From NCBI RefSeq assembly GCF_017876295.1, contig NZ_JAGINT010000001.1:992001-1056000 (forward strand): a stretch of DNA of 64,000 bases. Reading direction: 5' to 3'. Position numbers and translations under genes: made by a program. Below the pieces are notes generated by a model. The model made no database searches. It was not told the DNA's origin and saw nothing but the letters and a program-made list of their open reading frames with translations. The stretch comes from Kribbella aluminosa (GTDB lineage Bacteria > Actinomycetota > Actinomycetes > Propionibacteriales > Kribbellaceae). Of this stretch, positions 28,312 through 36,837 are shown piece after piece (position 1 is the stretch's first letter; each line of letters opens with the position of its first letter).

Positions 28312-28953
28312 GTGGACCTTGCGGAGATGCGGGAGACGTACGGGCTCGGTGAGCTGCTGGAGAGCCAGGTGGCGGCGGACCCCGTCGTACAGTTCGAGAC
28401 CTGGCTGGACCAGGCGCGGCAGGCAGGCCTGGCCGAGCCGAATGCGATGGTGCTGGCCACGGCCGACGCCGACGGGCGCCCGTCCGCGCGGACGGTACTC
28501 CTGAAGCGTATAGACGAGCGTGGCTTCGTGTTCTACACCAACCAGCAGTCCCGCAAGGCAGACGACCTGGCCGCGAACCCGCACTGCGCGCTGGTGTTCC
28601 CGTGGCACGCCATGGAGCGTCAGGTCCGAGTCGAAGGGACGGTGACCAAGCTGCCCACCGACGAGGTCGACGAGTACTTCGCTACCCGCCCGCGCGGGTC
28701 ACAGCTCGGTGCCTGGGCGTCCCAGCAGAGCCGGCCGGTGGAGTCCCGCGAGGAGTTGGACCTCCAGTACGAGTCGTACGAACGGCAGTGGCCGGAGGGC
28801 ACCGAGATCTCCACGCCGTACTTCTGGGGCGGCTACCTGGTCGCCCCGGAGGCGTTCGAGTTCTGGCAGGGCCGCACCGGCCGGCTGCACGACCGGCTGG
28901 CTTACCGCCGCGCTGGCTCCGGCTCCTGGGAACTGGTCCGGCTCCAGCCCTGA
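28312..28953 (+). CDS. pdxH: Pyridoxamine 5'-phosphate oxidase
   Basis: 213 aa, GTG start. FMN enzyme that makes PLP from pyridoxine or pyridoxamine phosphate. Family signatures: RTVLLKRIDERGFVFYTNQQ, SRKADDLAANP, ALVFPWHAMERQVRVEGTV, QLGAWASQQSRPVESREEL, and the C-terminal FWQGRTGRLHDRL and LVRLQP. TAGGCT (28300-28305) seven bases before the start hints at a leaderless transcript. The end overlaps the convergent MMPL gene by 52 nt. Confidence 0.95.
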   Translation: MDLAEMRETYGLGELLESQVAADPVVQFETWLDQARQAGLAEPNAMVLATADADGRPSARTVLLKRIDERGFVFYTNQQSRKADDLAANPHCALVFPWHAMERQVRVEGTVTKLPTDEVDEYFATRPRGSQLGAWASQQSRPVESREELDLQYESYERQWPEGTEISTPYFWGGYLVAPEAFEFWQGRTGRLHDRLAYRRAGSGSWELVRLQP

Positions 28954-31076
28954 TCGTCCTCCCGGAAGCCGTGTGACTTCCACCAGCGCGCCAGCGGCGT
29001 CGGCGCCCACCAGTTCGCGCGGCCGAGCAGCCGCATCGTCGCGGGGACCAGCAATGCCCGAACTATGGTCGCGTCCAGCGCGATCGCGATCACCAGCCCG
29101 ACGCCGATCATCTTGACGAACACGATGCCCGAGGTGGAGAACGCCGCCACCACGATGATCAGCAGCAACGCCGCACTGGTGATGATCCCGCCGGTCCGCT
29201 GCAGCCCGAGCGCGACCGCCTGGGTGTTGTCGCCGGTCCGGTCGTACTCCTCCCGGATCCGGCTGAGCAGGAACACCTCGTAGTCCATCGACAGCCCGAA
29301 CAGTACGGCGAACAGCAGCACCGGGTTGGTCGCGTCGAGGAACCCGGCCGGCGTGAAGTCCAGGAACCCGGACAGGTGTCCCTCCTGGAAGATCCACACC
29401 ATCGCCCCGAACGCCGCGGACAGCGACAGCACGTTCATCACCAAGGCCTTCAACGGCAACACAAAGGAGCCGAAGGCAACGAACAGCAGGATGAACGTGA
29501 CGATCACGATGAACCCGGCCATGTACGGCGCGCGCTCCTTCAACACGTGCAGCAGATCGATCACCCCCGCGCTCTCTCCACCCACCTGGACCTGCGTACC
29601 CGACGGCGCCGGCACCGCACGCACCCCGTGGACGACATCCCGCGCCGGCAACTCCTGCCCGGTGTAGTGCGTGTGTACGACGACCGACGCGACGCCGTGC
29701 GCATACCCACCGAGCCGCACGCTCTCCACGTCCCGCACCTGCTGCAGTCGAGCGACGTACGGCGCCAACGCCGCAGACGGGTCGGTCGGAGCAGAGGAGA
29801 ACCGCACTGCCGCGTAGATGTCCGACCCGCCCGCACCCGGGAAGTCCCGCTGCAGCGTCTCCGTCACGGTCCGCGAGGTCGCACCGGCCGGCAACGACCT
29901 GTGGTCGACCCCGCCGAGCTGTGCGCTCAGGAACGGGATGCCCAGCACGAGCAGCAGCGGGACGAGGATGACGACGTACCGCACCGGCCGCCGCATCACG
30001 CTGTGCGCGAGCCGGTACCACGCGCCATGCTCGGCAGAAGCCTTACGGGCTTTGAAGATCCGCAGATTGTTCACCCGGTGCCCCAGCACCCCGAGCAGCG
30101 CCGGTAGTGCGGTGAGAGCCGCGATCATCGCGATCGCGACGGCGGCCGCACCGCCGTACGCCATCGACTTCAGGAACATCACCGGGAACAGCACCAGGCT
30201 GCTGATCGCGACGCCGACGGTGATCCCGGAGAACGCCACGGTCCGGCCCGCGGTGGCCATCGTCGCGGTCAGCGCGGTCTCGACATCGTTGCCGTGCGCA
30301 AGCTCTTCGCGGAACCGGGTGACGATGAACAACGCGTAGTCGATGGCCAGCCCGAGCCCGATCATCGTGACGATGTTGATCGAGAAGATCGAGACGTCGG
30401 TGACCGCGGACAGCCCACGCAGCAGGACGAACGCGCCGAGGATCGCCAGCGCGCCGACGAACAGCGGCAGCGACGCGGCGACCAGACCGCCGAAGACCAG
30501 GACCAGCAGCACGAGCACGATCGGCGTCGAGATCGTCTCGGCCTTCACGATGTCGTGCTCGGTCTGCGTGTTCACCTCGTCGAACACCGCGACCTCGCCG
30601 CCGACCTTGGTGTCGAGCCCGTGCGCCTGTGACCGCAGCTGCTCAGACACTTTGTGGAACGTCGTCAGGCGGTCTTCCGGCGTAGCGCCGGCCAGGGTGA
30701 GTACGGCGTACGTGCTGTGCTGGTCCTTCGACACGAACGCCGGCGACTTGGTGCTCCAGTACGTCGCAACACCGGTCACGTCGGCGGACGGCAGCGCGGA
30801 CAGGTGCTGCTCGACCGCCTGCCGGAACGCCGGATCCGCGACTGTCCCGGTCGGGCTGCGGTAGAGCACGATCACGTCGGTGCCGGTCCGGCCGACGTTC
30901 TGCTCGATGGTCTTGACCGCGTTCGCGGCCTCGGTGTTCGGCGCGTCGAAGCCGCCGTTCGCCAGCGAGCCGAACACGCCGGTGCCCCAGGCGAGCCCGA
31001 GCACCACGAAGACCCCGGTCAGGGCGAGCACCAGACGGCGCCGCCGGTACGTGAAGTGGCCGAGCGTCTCGAACAC
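28902..31076 (-). CDS. MMPL/RND-family membrane transporter
   Basis: 724 aa, GTG start after GGGAGA. Typical MMPL layout: one N-terminal membrane segment (LVLALTGVFVVLGLAWG), an extracytoplasmic loop (about 35-165), five segments (about 185-330) with a central SINIVTMIGLGLAIDYALFI motif, a second segment, loop (about 395-510) and five more segments. No lipid-synthesis genes are near. It is divergent from a TetR regulator and shares a 31-bp near-palindrome with it. Lipid, hydrophobic metabolite or drug export is the general role. Confidence 0.92.
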   Translation of the reverse strand: MFETLGHFTYRRRRLVLALTGVFVVLGLAWGTGVFGSLANGGFDAPNTEAANAVKTIEQNVGRTGTDVIVLYRSPTGTVADPAFRQAVEQHLSALPSADVTGVATYWSTKSPAFVSKDQHSTYAVLTLAGATPEDRLTTFHKVSEQLRSQAHGLDTKVGGEVAVFDEVNTQTEHDIVKAETISTPIVLVLLVLVFGGLVAASLPLFVGALAILGAFVLLRGLSAVTDVSIFSINIVTMIGLGLAIDYALFIVTRFREELAHGNDVETALTATMATAGRTVAFSGITVGVAISSLVLFPVMFLKSMAYGGAAAVAIAMIAALTALPALLGVLGHRVNNLRIFKARKASAEHGAWYRLAHSVMRRPVRYVVILVPLLLVLGIPFLSAQLGGVDHRSLPAGATSRTVTETLQRDFPGAGGSDIYAAVRFSSAPTDPSAALAPYVARLQQVRDVESVRLGGYAHGVASVVVHTHYTGQELPARDVVHGVRAVPAPSGTQVQVGGESAGVIDLLHVLKERAPYMAGFIVIVTFILLFVAFGSFVLPLKALVMNVLSLSAAFGAMVWIFQEGHLSGFLDFTPAGFLDATNPVLLFAVLFGLSMDYEVFLLSRIREEYDRTGDNTQAVALGLQRTGGIITSAALLLIIVVAAFSTSGIVFVKMIGVGLVIAIALDATIVRALLVPATMRLLGRANWWAPTPLARWWKSHGFREDDQGWSRTSSQEPEPARR

Positions 31077-31116
31077 GAACTCTCCCGAAAGGCGTAGATT
31101 GAGCGAAAGGCGTCGA

Positions 31117-31147
31117 GTGAACAGTGTTAACTGTTAACAGTGTTCAC
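31117..31147. promoter_or_regulatory. 31-bp TetR operator between MMPL and TetR genes
   Basis: A near-perfect palindrome: GTGAACAGTGTTAACT followed by GTTAACAGTGTTCAC. It mirrors itself except at the centre and two symmetric positions. Repeated half-sites AACA/TGTT suggest two overlapping dimer sites. It lies in the 113-bp gap between the divergent MMPL and TetR genes, so it likely controls both. Confidence 0.82.
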
Positions 31148-31189
31148 TCTAGGCGCCGGACCCATGCCGATGTCAAGGAGTGTCTTCGA

Positions 31190-31891
31190 GTGGTGAGCCG
31201 GGACCGGCGGCGGGCGGCAACGCTGGCGGAGATCAAGGCGGCCGCCCGCCGGCTGCTGGTCTCCGGCGGTACGCCGGCGGTCGGCCTGCGCGCGGTCGCC
31301 CGCGAGCTCGGCCTCACCCCGCCCGCGCTGTACCGGTACTTCCCGAGCCACGAGGCGCTGATCAGCGCGCTGATCGCCGATCTGTACGACGAGCTCACGA
31401 CCGCGCTGCTGAGCCTGCAGACCGGCGACATCGACCTGAGCAACCGGCTCTTCCTGCTCGCGAACGGACTCCGGGACTGGGCGCTCGCCCATCCGGCGGA
31501 GTTCGGGCTGGTGTTCGGCACCGCCGTACCGAATCCGGAGGACGACGAGCACGAGGTGACGCCCGGGCATCAGGCGGCGATGCGGTTCGGGGGGTTGTTC
31601 AAGGAACTGGTCGCGCAGATCTGGCACCAGAAGCCGTTCCCGCATCCGACCGACGAGCAGCTCGGGACCGTCCTGGTCGAGCAGCTGACCGCCGAGTCGG
31701 AGCACTTCCACGGGATGCCGGCCGGCGCGATCTACCTGTCGCTGAACTACTGGACCAGGCTCTACGGGCTGATCTGCATGGAGGTCTTCGGCCAGCTGCA
31801 CTGGGTGCTTCCGGATGCCGCCGCGTACTTCGAGGCACAGCTCTTCGAGATCGGCCAGGCGCTCGGCCTGGACTGCCCGGAACCACGGTAA
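31190..31891 (+). CDS. TetR-family regulator of the MMPL transporter
   Basis: 233 aa from GTG 31190, with AAGGAG nine bases upstream; the frame from 31124 would begin inside the operator. The HTH is at about residues 10-55 (AAARRLLVSGGTPAVGLRAV, RELGLTPPALYRYFPSHEA). The C-terminal part is the WHG-type ligand domain (WALAHPAEFGLVFGTAVPNP). It sits across a shared operator from the MMPL exporter and is expected to repress it and itself. Confidence 0.93.
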   Translation: MVSRDRRRAATLAEIKAAARRLLVSGGTPAVGLRAVARELGLTPPALYRYFPSHEALISALIADLYDELTTALLSLQTGDIDLSNRLFLLANGLRDWALAHPAEFGLVFGTAVPNPEDDEHEVTPGHQAAMRFGGLFKELVAQIWHQKPFPHPTDEQLGTVLVEQLTAESEHFHGMPAGAIYLSLNYWTRLYGLICMEVFGQLHWVLPDAAAYFEAQLFEIGQALGLDCPEPR

Positions 31892-31911
31892 CCGCGCCTT
31901 CAAAAGAAGAA

Positions 31912-31986
31912 GCCCGCGGGCGCTTCCAGAGACACGACCGGGTGGCCGAACTCAGGGTCAGGCGGACTCCCTGACTGCCCGCGGGC
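31912..31986. terminator. Inverted-repeat region between convergent genes
   Basis: gcccgcgggc occurs at 31912-31921 and again at 31977-31986; each copy is self-complementary and they can pair with one another. Inside, gtcagg (31957-31962) pairs with cctgac (31970-31975). This lies after the TetR gene. The rest of the gap to 32154 holds no gene I can support. Confidence 0.4.
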
Positions 31987-32154
31987 CCGGTGGCTGGCGT
32001 TGAATTGGCCGACCACATGCCCACTAACTTGTGGTTGGCGGTTAGCCCGCCGCCACCTCACGAGTCCGATAGCAATTCATGCGTTGGACCACCTCCCTTC
32101 GCGTGTACTGAGAACTTACTGCCGCCCGGTTCGCCCTTCAACCGGATTTCGCGG

Positions 32155-32859
32155 TTAGTTGAACGCAGCCGGGTCGACCGTGATCCAGGTGTGCTTGGCG
32201 CGGGCGAGGACACGGCCGTCGGCGTCGTACAGCGTGCTGGTGGTGAACGTCTTGCGGCCGTCCTCGCCGAGGTAGCGGCCGAGCGCGACGCATTCCTCGC
32301 CGATCTGCGGGCGGGCGTCGATGCAGGCGGTCAGCTGGCCGAGTACGGACGGACGTCCTTCGAGGTCGATCGTCCAGCCGCCGGGGCAGTCCAGCGCCGC
32401 CCACAGGAACACCTCGTCGACCAGGCCGTCGGTGCCGAGGTCGGCGGCCGGCTGCCACGTGCACGCCGTACGGCCGCTGCCGATCGGGCCGGGCTTCAGT
32501 CGCAGGCCGCGCTGGTTCGCGGGTCCGCAGACGAAGCAGGTCGGGAACGGGTGGTCGTGCAGCCCGCGGTACGACGCCTCGGCCGCGCGGGCCTCCGCCG
32601 GCGGCACCGGGTCGATCGTCGCGTCGGCCAGGAACTCACTGTCGACCGGCACCGCCTCGGCGACCAGCGCCGCGCCGTCGGTCAGCCGGCCGGCCGACAG
32701 GTCGAGGTCGGTCTCCAACGGCGGCGGCATCCGCAGCGTCACCTTGGGCACCTGCGACCCGTCCAGTTGTGCCGCGGTCCCGACCAGACCGGCGACGTAT
32801 CCGCCGTTCCCCGATCGCTCCGGCCCCTGGAACCGCCGCTCGACCCGCACCAAACTCAT
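32155..32859 (-). CDS. Double-hotdog-like (thioesterase-fold) protein
   Basis: 234 aa. No signal or membrane segment. The C-terminal half has the hotdog elements FPTCFVCGPANQRGL and WAALDCPGGW with RVLARAKHTWITVDP; the N-terminal half seems to be a degenerate second hotdog (GYVAGLVGTAAQLDG, VTLRMPPPLETDLDL). This resembles actinobacterial thioesterase-like proteins acting on acyl-CoA, but a catalytic residue cannot be fixed from sequence alone. ATG 32859 begins the conserved MSLVRVERRFQGPE. Not clearly in an operon. Confidence 0.75.
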   Translation of the reverse strand: MSLVRVERRFQGPERSGNGGYVAGLVGTAAQLDGSQVPKVTLRMPPPLETDLDLSAGRLTDGAALVAEAVPVDSEFLADATIDPVPPAEARAAEASYRGLHDHPFPTCFVCGPANQRGLRLKPGPIGSGRTACTWQPAADLGTDGLVDEVFLWAALDCPGGWTIDLEGRPSVLGQLTACIDARPQIGEECVALGRYLGEDGRKTFTTSTLYDADGRVLARAKHTWITVDPAAFN

Positions 32860-33002
32860 GGCCCACGACCCTAGAGCATTAACAGATTCCACCCGCCTGC
32901 GCACGGGCCGTGGTGGAGGTGTGAAGGGAGTGGGCGATGGGAAGGAAAGGGGTTCCGGGAAATCTGAGGATTTCTCGGAGATAACCGGGCTGGACCCTGC
33001 TT

Positions 33003-33020
33003 TTCAAACGACCGTTTGAA
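33003..33020 (+). promoter_or_regulatory. Perfect 18-bp TetR operator
   Basis: ttcaaacg-ac-cgtttgaa has perfect 8-bp arms. It lies 78 bp upstream of the TetR gene at 33098, in an AT-rich patch. No divergent partner uses it (the hotdog gene starts at 32859, 144 bp away), so self-regulation is most likely, possibly with the hotdog gene. Confidence 0.75.
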
Positions 33021-33097
33021 CTATGCTGACTGCAGACTACTGCGCGTGAGCAGGTGGGGTGCCTGCGCGGGCGGTAGCCGGGGGGAAGGAGAACTCT

Positions 33098-33715
33098 GTG
33101 GAAACACCGGTCGAAACGACCAGGGAAAGGTTGCTCAACGTCGCCGAGCAACGGTTCGGCGAAGGGGGCTACGAGGGGACGTCGCTGCGGGCCATCACGG
33201 TCGCGGCGGCCGCGAACATCGCGGCGGTGAACTACCACTTCGGTTCCAAGGAAGCGTTGCTGCGCGCGGCCGTGGCCCGCGCGATGGCGCCGGTCAACGC
33301 CGAACGGCGGCGCCGGCTGGACCAGTTGGAGACGGCCGGCGAGCCGACGCCGGAGGAACTCATCCGGGCCTTCGTCGAGCCCGGTCTGGAGCTGGTACTG
33401 CGGCGTGGCGAGCGCGGCGCGGTGGTCGCGCGGTTCATCGGGCGGATCGCGTTCGACCCGAGCCGGCGGATCCGGGAGCTGTACGCGGCCGAGTCGGACC
33501 CGGTCGAGAGCAGGTACCTGGCGGCGCTGCGACGGGCGCTCCCGCAGGCGTCGCCGGACGCGGTCGCCTTCGGGTACCTGAACATGCAAGGCCTGCTCGC
33601 GCTGCATCAGTCCCAGGCGCTGTCTCCGGCGCCCGGTGCAGAGGCCCCGGGCAACCTCGCCGAGAGGCTGGTGACATTCCTGGTGGCGGCCTTTCACCAC
33701 GGCCTCGGCTCGTAG
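33098..33715 (+). CDS. TetR-family regulator
   Basis: 205 aa, GTG start with AAGGAG six bases upstream. HTH at about 10-55: TRERLLNVAEQRFGEGGYEG, ITVAAAANIAAVNYHFGSKE. The C-terminal part has a helical ligand domain like TetR_C_36-type members (FVEPGLELVLRRGERGAVVA). The perfect palindrome upstream suggests it regulates itself. Neither neighbour is an obvious target; the hotdog protein gene is divergent. Confidence 0.92.
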   Translation: METPVETTRERLLNVAEQRFGEGGYEGTSLRAITVAAAANIAAVNYHFGSKEALLRAAVARAMAPVNAERRRRLDQLETAGEPTPEELIRAFVEPGLELVLRRGERGAVVARFIGRIAFDPSRRIRELYAAESDPVESRYLAALRRALPQASPDAVAFGYLNMQGLLALHQSQALSPAPGAEAPGNLAERLVTFLVAAFHHGLGS

Positions 33716-33802
33716 CAATTGGTCCTGGGCAGTTTGTCCAAGTTGTCCGGGATTTGCTCATGGATGTTCGAACCTGGGGTCAACGCTGCATAATGGCGCT
33801 CT

Positions 33803-34753
33803 GTGGACCCCTGTGAAGTCGTGGTTGCCGTCGACCTCGGTGGAACCCGGATGAAGTGCGGCCTGGTCGCCGCCGACGGTGCGGTGCTGCACCGCGAGAC
33901 CAGGCCGACGCCCCGGGCCGATGCCCGCGACGGCGGCCGCGCCGTGCTCGACGCGCTGCTGGAGACCGTCATAGAGCTCGGTCAGAAGGCGACCGCCGAG
34001 GGGCACCGGGTGCGCGCGATCGGCGTCGTCGTACCGGGCGTGATCGACGCCGAGCACGGCACCGTCGGCGCCGAGAACCTGGAGTGGGTCGGTACGCCGG
34101 TCCTCGCCGAGCTGACGGCCGCGGTCGGCGCGAACGTCCCGATCGTGCTGGCCCATGACGTCCGCGCCGGCGGGTACGCCGAGTTCCGCCAGGGCGCCCT
34201 GGCCGGCACCACGAACTCGATGTTCCTCCCGCTCGGCACCGGGATCGCGGCCGCGATGATCGTCGACGGATCGCTGGTCAGCGGCGACGGGTACGCCGGT
34301 GAGCTCGGTCACTCGAAGTTCATCCACGGCGACGCCGCCGAGTTGTGCGCCTGCGGCCAGTGGGGCTGTCTGGAGACCGTCGCGTCCGCGGCGGCGCTGG
34401 CCCGGCGGTACGCCGCACGGACCGGGCGGACCGTGGACGGCGCCCGCGAGGTGATGGAGCTGCTCGCGTCCGGTGACCCGGATGCCGCCCTGGTCTGGCA
34501 GGACGCACTGACCGCGCTGGTCGACGCTTTGGTCCTCTACACGACACTGGTCGCACCGACCCGGATCGCGATCGGCGGCGGTCTGATCGGTGCCGGTGAA
34601 ACGCTGCTGCAGCCGTTGCGCGAAGGTGTGCATGCGCGGCTGACGTTCCAGCGCGAGCCGGAGATCGTGGCGGCGGTGCTCGGCGAGGAGGCCGGAATGC
34701 TCGGCGCCGCGCAGATGGCCTGGGACCGCGCGCATGAGGAGGAGACGGTATGA
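33803..34753 (+). CDS. ROK-family sugar kinase (likely N-acetylhexosamine kinase)
   Basis: 316 aa. ATP-binding DLGGTRMKCGLV, the catalytic/sugar-binding GHSKFI region (GELGH), and the ROK zinc motif CACGQWGCLETVAS at about 179-192. Without a helix-turn-helix, so a kinase and not a repressor. It is first of an operon and overlaps nagA by 4 nt, which points to GlcNAc or GalNAc (NagK-like). GTG 33803 has CATAAT (33789-33794) eight bases upstream, so the transcript may be leaderless. Confidence 0.88.
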   Translation: MDPCEVVVAVDLGGTRMKCGLVAADGAVLHRETRPTPRADARDGGRAVLDALLETVIELGQKATAEGHRVRAIGVVVPGVIDAEHGTVGAENLEWVGTPVLAELTAAVGANVPIVLAHDVRAGGYAEFRQGALAGTTNSMFLPLGTGIAAAMIVDGSLVSGDGYAGELGHSKFIHGDAAELCACGQWGCLETVASAAALARRYAARTGRTVDGAREVMELLASGDPDAALVWQDALTALVDALVLYTTLVAPTRIAIGGGLIGAGETLLQPLREGVHARLTFQREPEIVAAVLGEEAGMLGAAQMAWDRAHEEETV

Positions 34754-35880
34754 CGACGTACCGGGTGGGCCGGGTGGTGACGCCGGACGACGTTCTGGAG
34801 AACGCCTGGATCCAGGTGGACGGCGAGGACATCCGGTCGTTCGGCCGGCGCTCCGAGGGGATGCCGGCCGACGGCAAGCGGCCCGAGGACCTCGGCGACG
34901 TGACCGTCGTACCGGGCTTCGTCGACATCCACACGCACGGCGGCGGCGGGTCGACGTACTCGACGACCGACCCCGAGGAGGCGCGCAAGGTCGCGGCCTT
35001 TCACGCCAAGCACGGTACGACGACCACGATGGCGAGCCTGGTGACCGCGTCGCTCGACGACCTGGTCGCGCAGACCGCGTGTCTCGCGGACCTGATCACC
35101 GACGGCGTGGTCGCGGGCGTCCATCTCGAAGGACCGTTCCTGTCCGAGGCGCGCTGCGGTGCGCACGAGCCGTCGCTGCTGCGGCCGCCGCTCAAGGACG
35201 ACGTCGCGCAGGTGCTCAGCGACGCGGTCAAGATGGTGACGATCGCGCCGGAGCTGGAGAACGGGCTGGACGCGATCCGCCAGGTGGTCGACGCGGGCGC
35301 GGTCGCGGCGCTCGGGCACACGGACGCGACGTACGAGCAGATGGTCGCCGGCGCGGATGCCGGTGCCACCGTCGCGACACACCTGTTCAACGGGATGCGG
35401 CCGTTCCACCACCGCGACCCCGGTCCGGTGGGTGCCGCGCTGAACGACGAGCGGCTGCTGCTCGAGGTGATCAACGACGGCATGCACCTGGACCCGCAGG
35501 TGGTCCGGGTCGCGCTGGCGGCGGCCGGGGTGAACCGGATCGCGCTGATCACCGACGCGATGGTCGCGACCGGCATGCCGAACGGGCGGTACATGCTCGG
35601 CAGCCTCGAGGTCGACGTCAAGGACGGCCTCGCGACGCTCGCACACGGCAGCCACTCGATCGCGGGGTCCACGCTCACCATGGACGTCGCGTTCCGGAAC
35701 GCGGTGAAGTCCGGCGTCTCGCTGGTGGACGCGTCGCGGATGGCGTCGACGACTCCGGCGCAGACGTTCGGCTGGTACGACGTGGGCTCGATCGAGACCG
35801 GCAAGCGGGCGGACCTGGTGCTGCTGGACTCCGAGTACGCCGTCCAGAAGGTGATGCGGGCGGGTTCGTGGCTGGACTGA
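34750..35880 (+). CDS. nagA: N-acetylglucosamine-6-phosphate deacetylase
   Basis: 376 aa amidohydrolase. Metal and substrate motifs: VVPGFVDIHTHGGGG (HxH), GVHLEGPFLS, GALGHTDAT-like ALGHTDATYEQM, THLFNGMRPFHHR, NDGMHLDP and the catalytic Asp in ALITDAMVATG. It removes acetate from GlcNAc-6-P (or GalNAc-6-P). It overlaps the ROK kinase start by 4 nt (ATGA) and runs into the PfkB kinase by 13 nt, so the four genes form one operon. Confidence 0.92.
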   Translation: MTTYRVGRVVTPDDVLENAWIQVDGEDIRSFGRRSEGMPADGKRPEDLGDVTVVPGFVDIHTHGGGGSTYSTTDPEEARKVAAFHAKHGTTTTMASLVTASLDDLVAQTACLADLITDGVVAGVHLEGPFLSEARCGAHEPSLLRPPLKDDVAQVLSDAVKMVTIAPELENGLDAIRQVVDAGAVAALGHTDATYEQMVAGADAGATVATHLFNGMRPFHHRDPGPVGAALNDERLLLEVINDGMHLDPQVVRVALAAAGVNRIALITDAMVATGMPNGRYMLGSLEVDVKDGLATLAHGSHSIAGSTLTMDVAFRNAVKSGVSLVDASRMASTTPAQTFGWYDVGSIETGKRADLVLLDSEYAVQKVMRAGSWLD

Positions 35881-36782
35881 TCGGAACCGTGACGCTCAAC
35901 CTCGCGCTGGACGTGACCTACGAGGTCGACGAGCTGCGGGTCGGCGGCAGTCACCGCGTGGACCGGATCCGGCGACGCGCGGGTGGCAAGGGCGTGAACG
36001 TCGCCCGGGTCGCCGCGACCCTCGGGCATCAGGCGCTGGTGCTGGGCTTCGTCGGTGGCGTGACGGGGGAGCTGGTCGCGGAGGAGCTGTTCGACGCGGG
36101 GCTGACCGCTCTGCTCACCCCGATCGCCGGCGAGACCCGCCGTACCGTTGCCGTTGTCAACGATGTGGACGGGGACGCGACGATCTTCAACGAAGCCGGA
36201 CCTGTGGTGAGTGCGGACGAGTGGCGGGCGTTCGGCGACCGGATGCCGTGGGGGCGGCTCGGGGTGCTCGCGTGCTCGGGCAGCCTGCCGCCGGGGATTC
36301 CGGTCGACGCGTACGCCGAACTCGCTGTGCGGGCGCGGCATCACGACGTACTGTCGGTGATCGACGCCGGGGGAGACGCGCTGAAGGCCGCGGCTCAGGC
36401 GGGCGCGGTGGTGCGGGCGAATGCGGCCGAACTGCGCGCCGCCGTGGGGAATGTCGAGGTCGAGGAAGGCGCGTCGGAGCTGGTCGCGCTCGGTGCGACC
36501 GCGGCCGTGATCACCGACGGGCCGCGCGGGATGGTTGCCGCCAGCAAGAAAGGCGTGTGGCGGGCGTCGCCGGTCGAGACCGTCCGCGGAAACCCGACTG
36601 GTGCGGGGGATGCGTGTACGGCGGTGGTCGCGGCGGCCGTTGCGGAGGCGCCGGAGCCGGACTGGTCCGTCGTACTCAAGTCCGCCGTTGCCGCATCCGC
36701 CGCGGCGGTGCTGACGCCCGTTGCCGGAGACATCGATCTCGCTGCTTATCGGCGCTGGCAACCACAGGTCACTGTCAATTGA
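35868..36782 (+). CDS. PfkB-family hexose phosphate kinase (1-PFK/tagatose-6-P type)
   Basis: 304 aa. Substrate motif AGGKGVNVARV and catalytic GNPTGAGDACTAV (GAGD base) are those of the 1-phosphofructokinase/tagatose-6-phosphate kinase branch. GTG 35868 lies inside the end of nagA (13-nt overlap). Placed between nagA and a class II aldolase, it could phosphorylate tagatose-6-P (from galactosamine) or fructose-1-P. Which of these is used cannot be read from the sequence. Confidence 0.88.
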   Translation: MAGLIGTVTLNLALDVTYEVDELRVGGSHRVDRIRRRAGGKGVNVARVAATLGHQALVLGFVGGVTGELVAEELFDAGLTALLTPIAGETRRTVAVVNDVDGDATIFNEAGPVVSADEWRAFGDRMPWGRLGVLACSGSLPPGIPVDAYAELAVRARHHDVLSVIDAGGDALKAAAQAGAVVRANAAELRAAVGNVEVEEGASELVALGATAAVITDGPRGMVAASKKGVWRASPVETVRGNPTGAGDACTAVVAAAVAEAPEPDWSVVLKSAVAASAAAVLTPVAGDIDLAAYRRWQPQVTVN

Positions 36783-36787
36783 ATCAA

Positions 36788-36819
36788 CTTTCCCTTCGGG
36801 GAAAGACCTCAGGTGAGGT
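36788..36819 (+). terminator. Two adjacent hairpins (UUCG loop) before aldolase gene
   Basis: ctttccc-ttcg-gggaaag (36788-36805) is a 7-bp stem with a UUCG tetraloop. Directly after it, acctca-gg-tgaggt (36806-36819) is another perfect short palindrome. They lie between the PfkB kinase stop and the aldolase RBS (gaggg, 36825-36829). This could be an internal terminator, an attenuator or an RNA-processing site. Confidence 0.6.
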
Positions 36820-36837
36820 TTGAGCGAGGGAGTTCCA

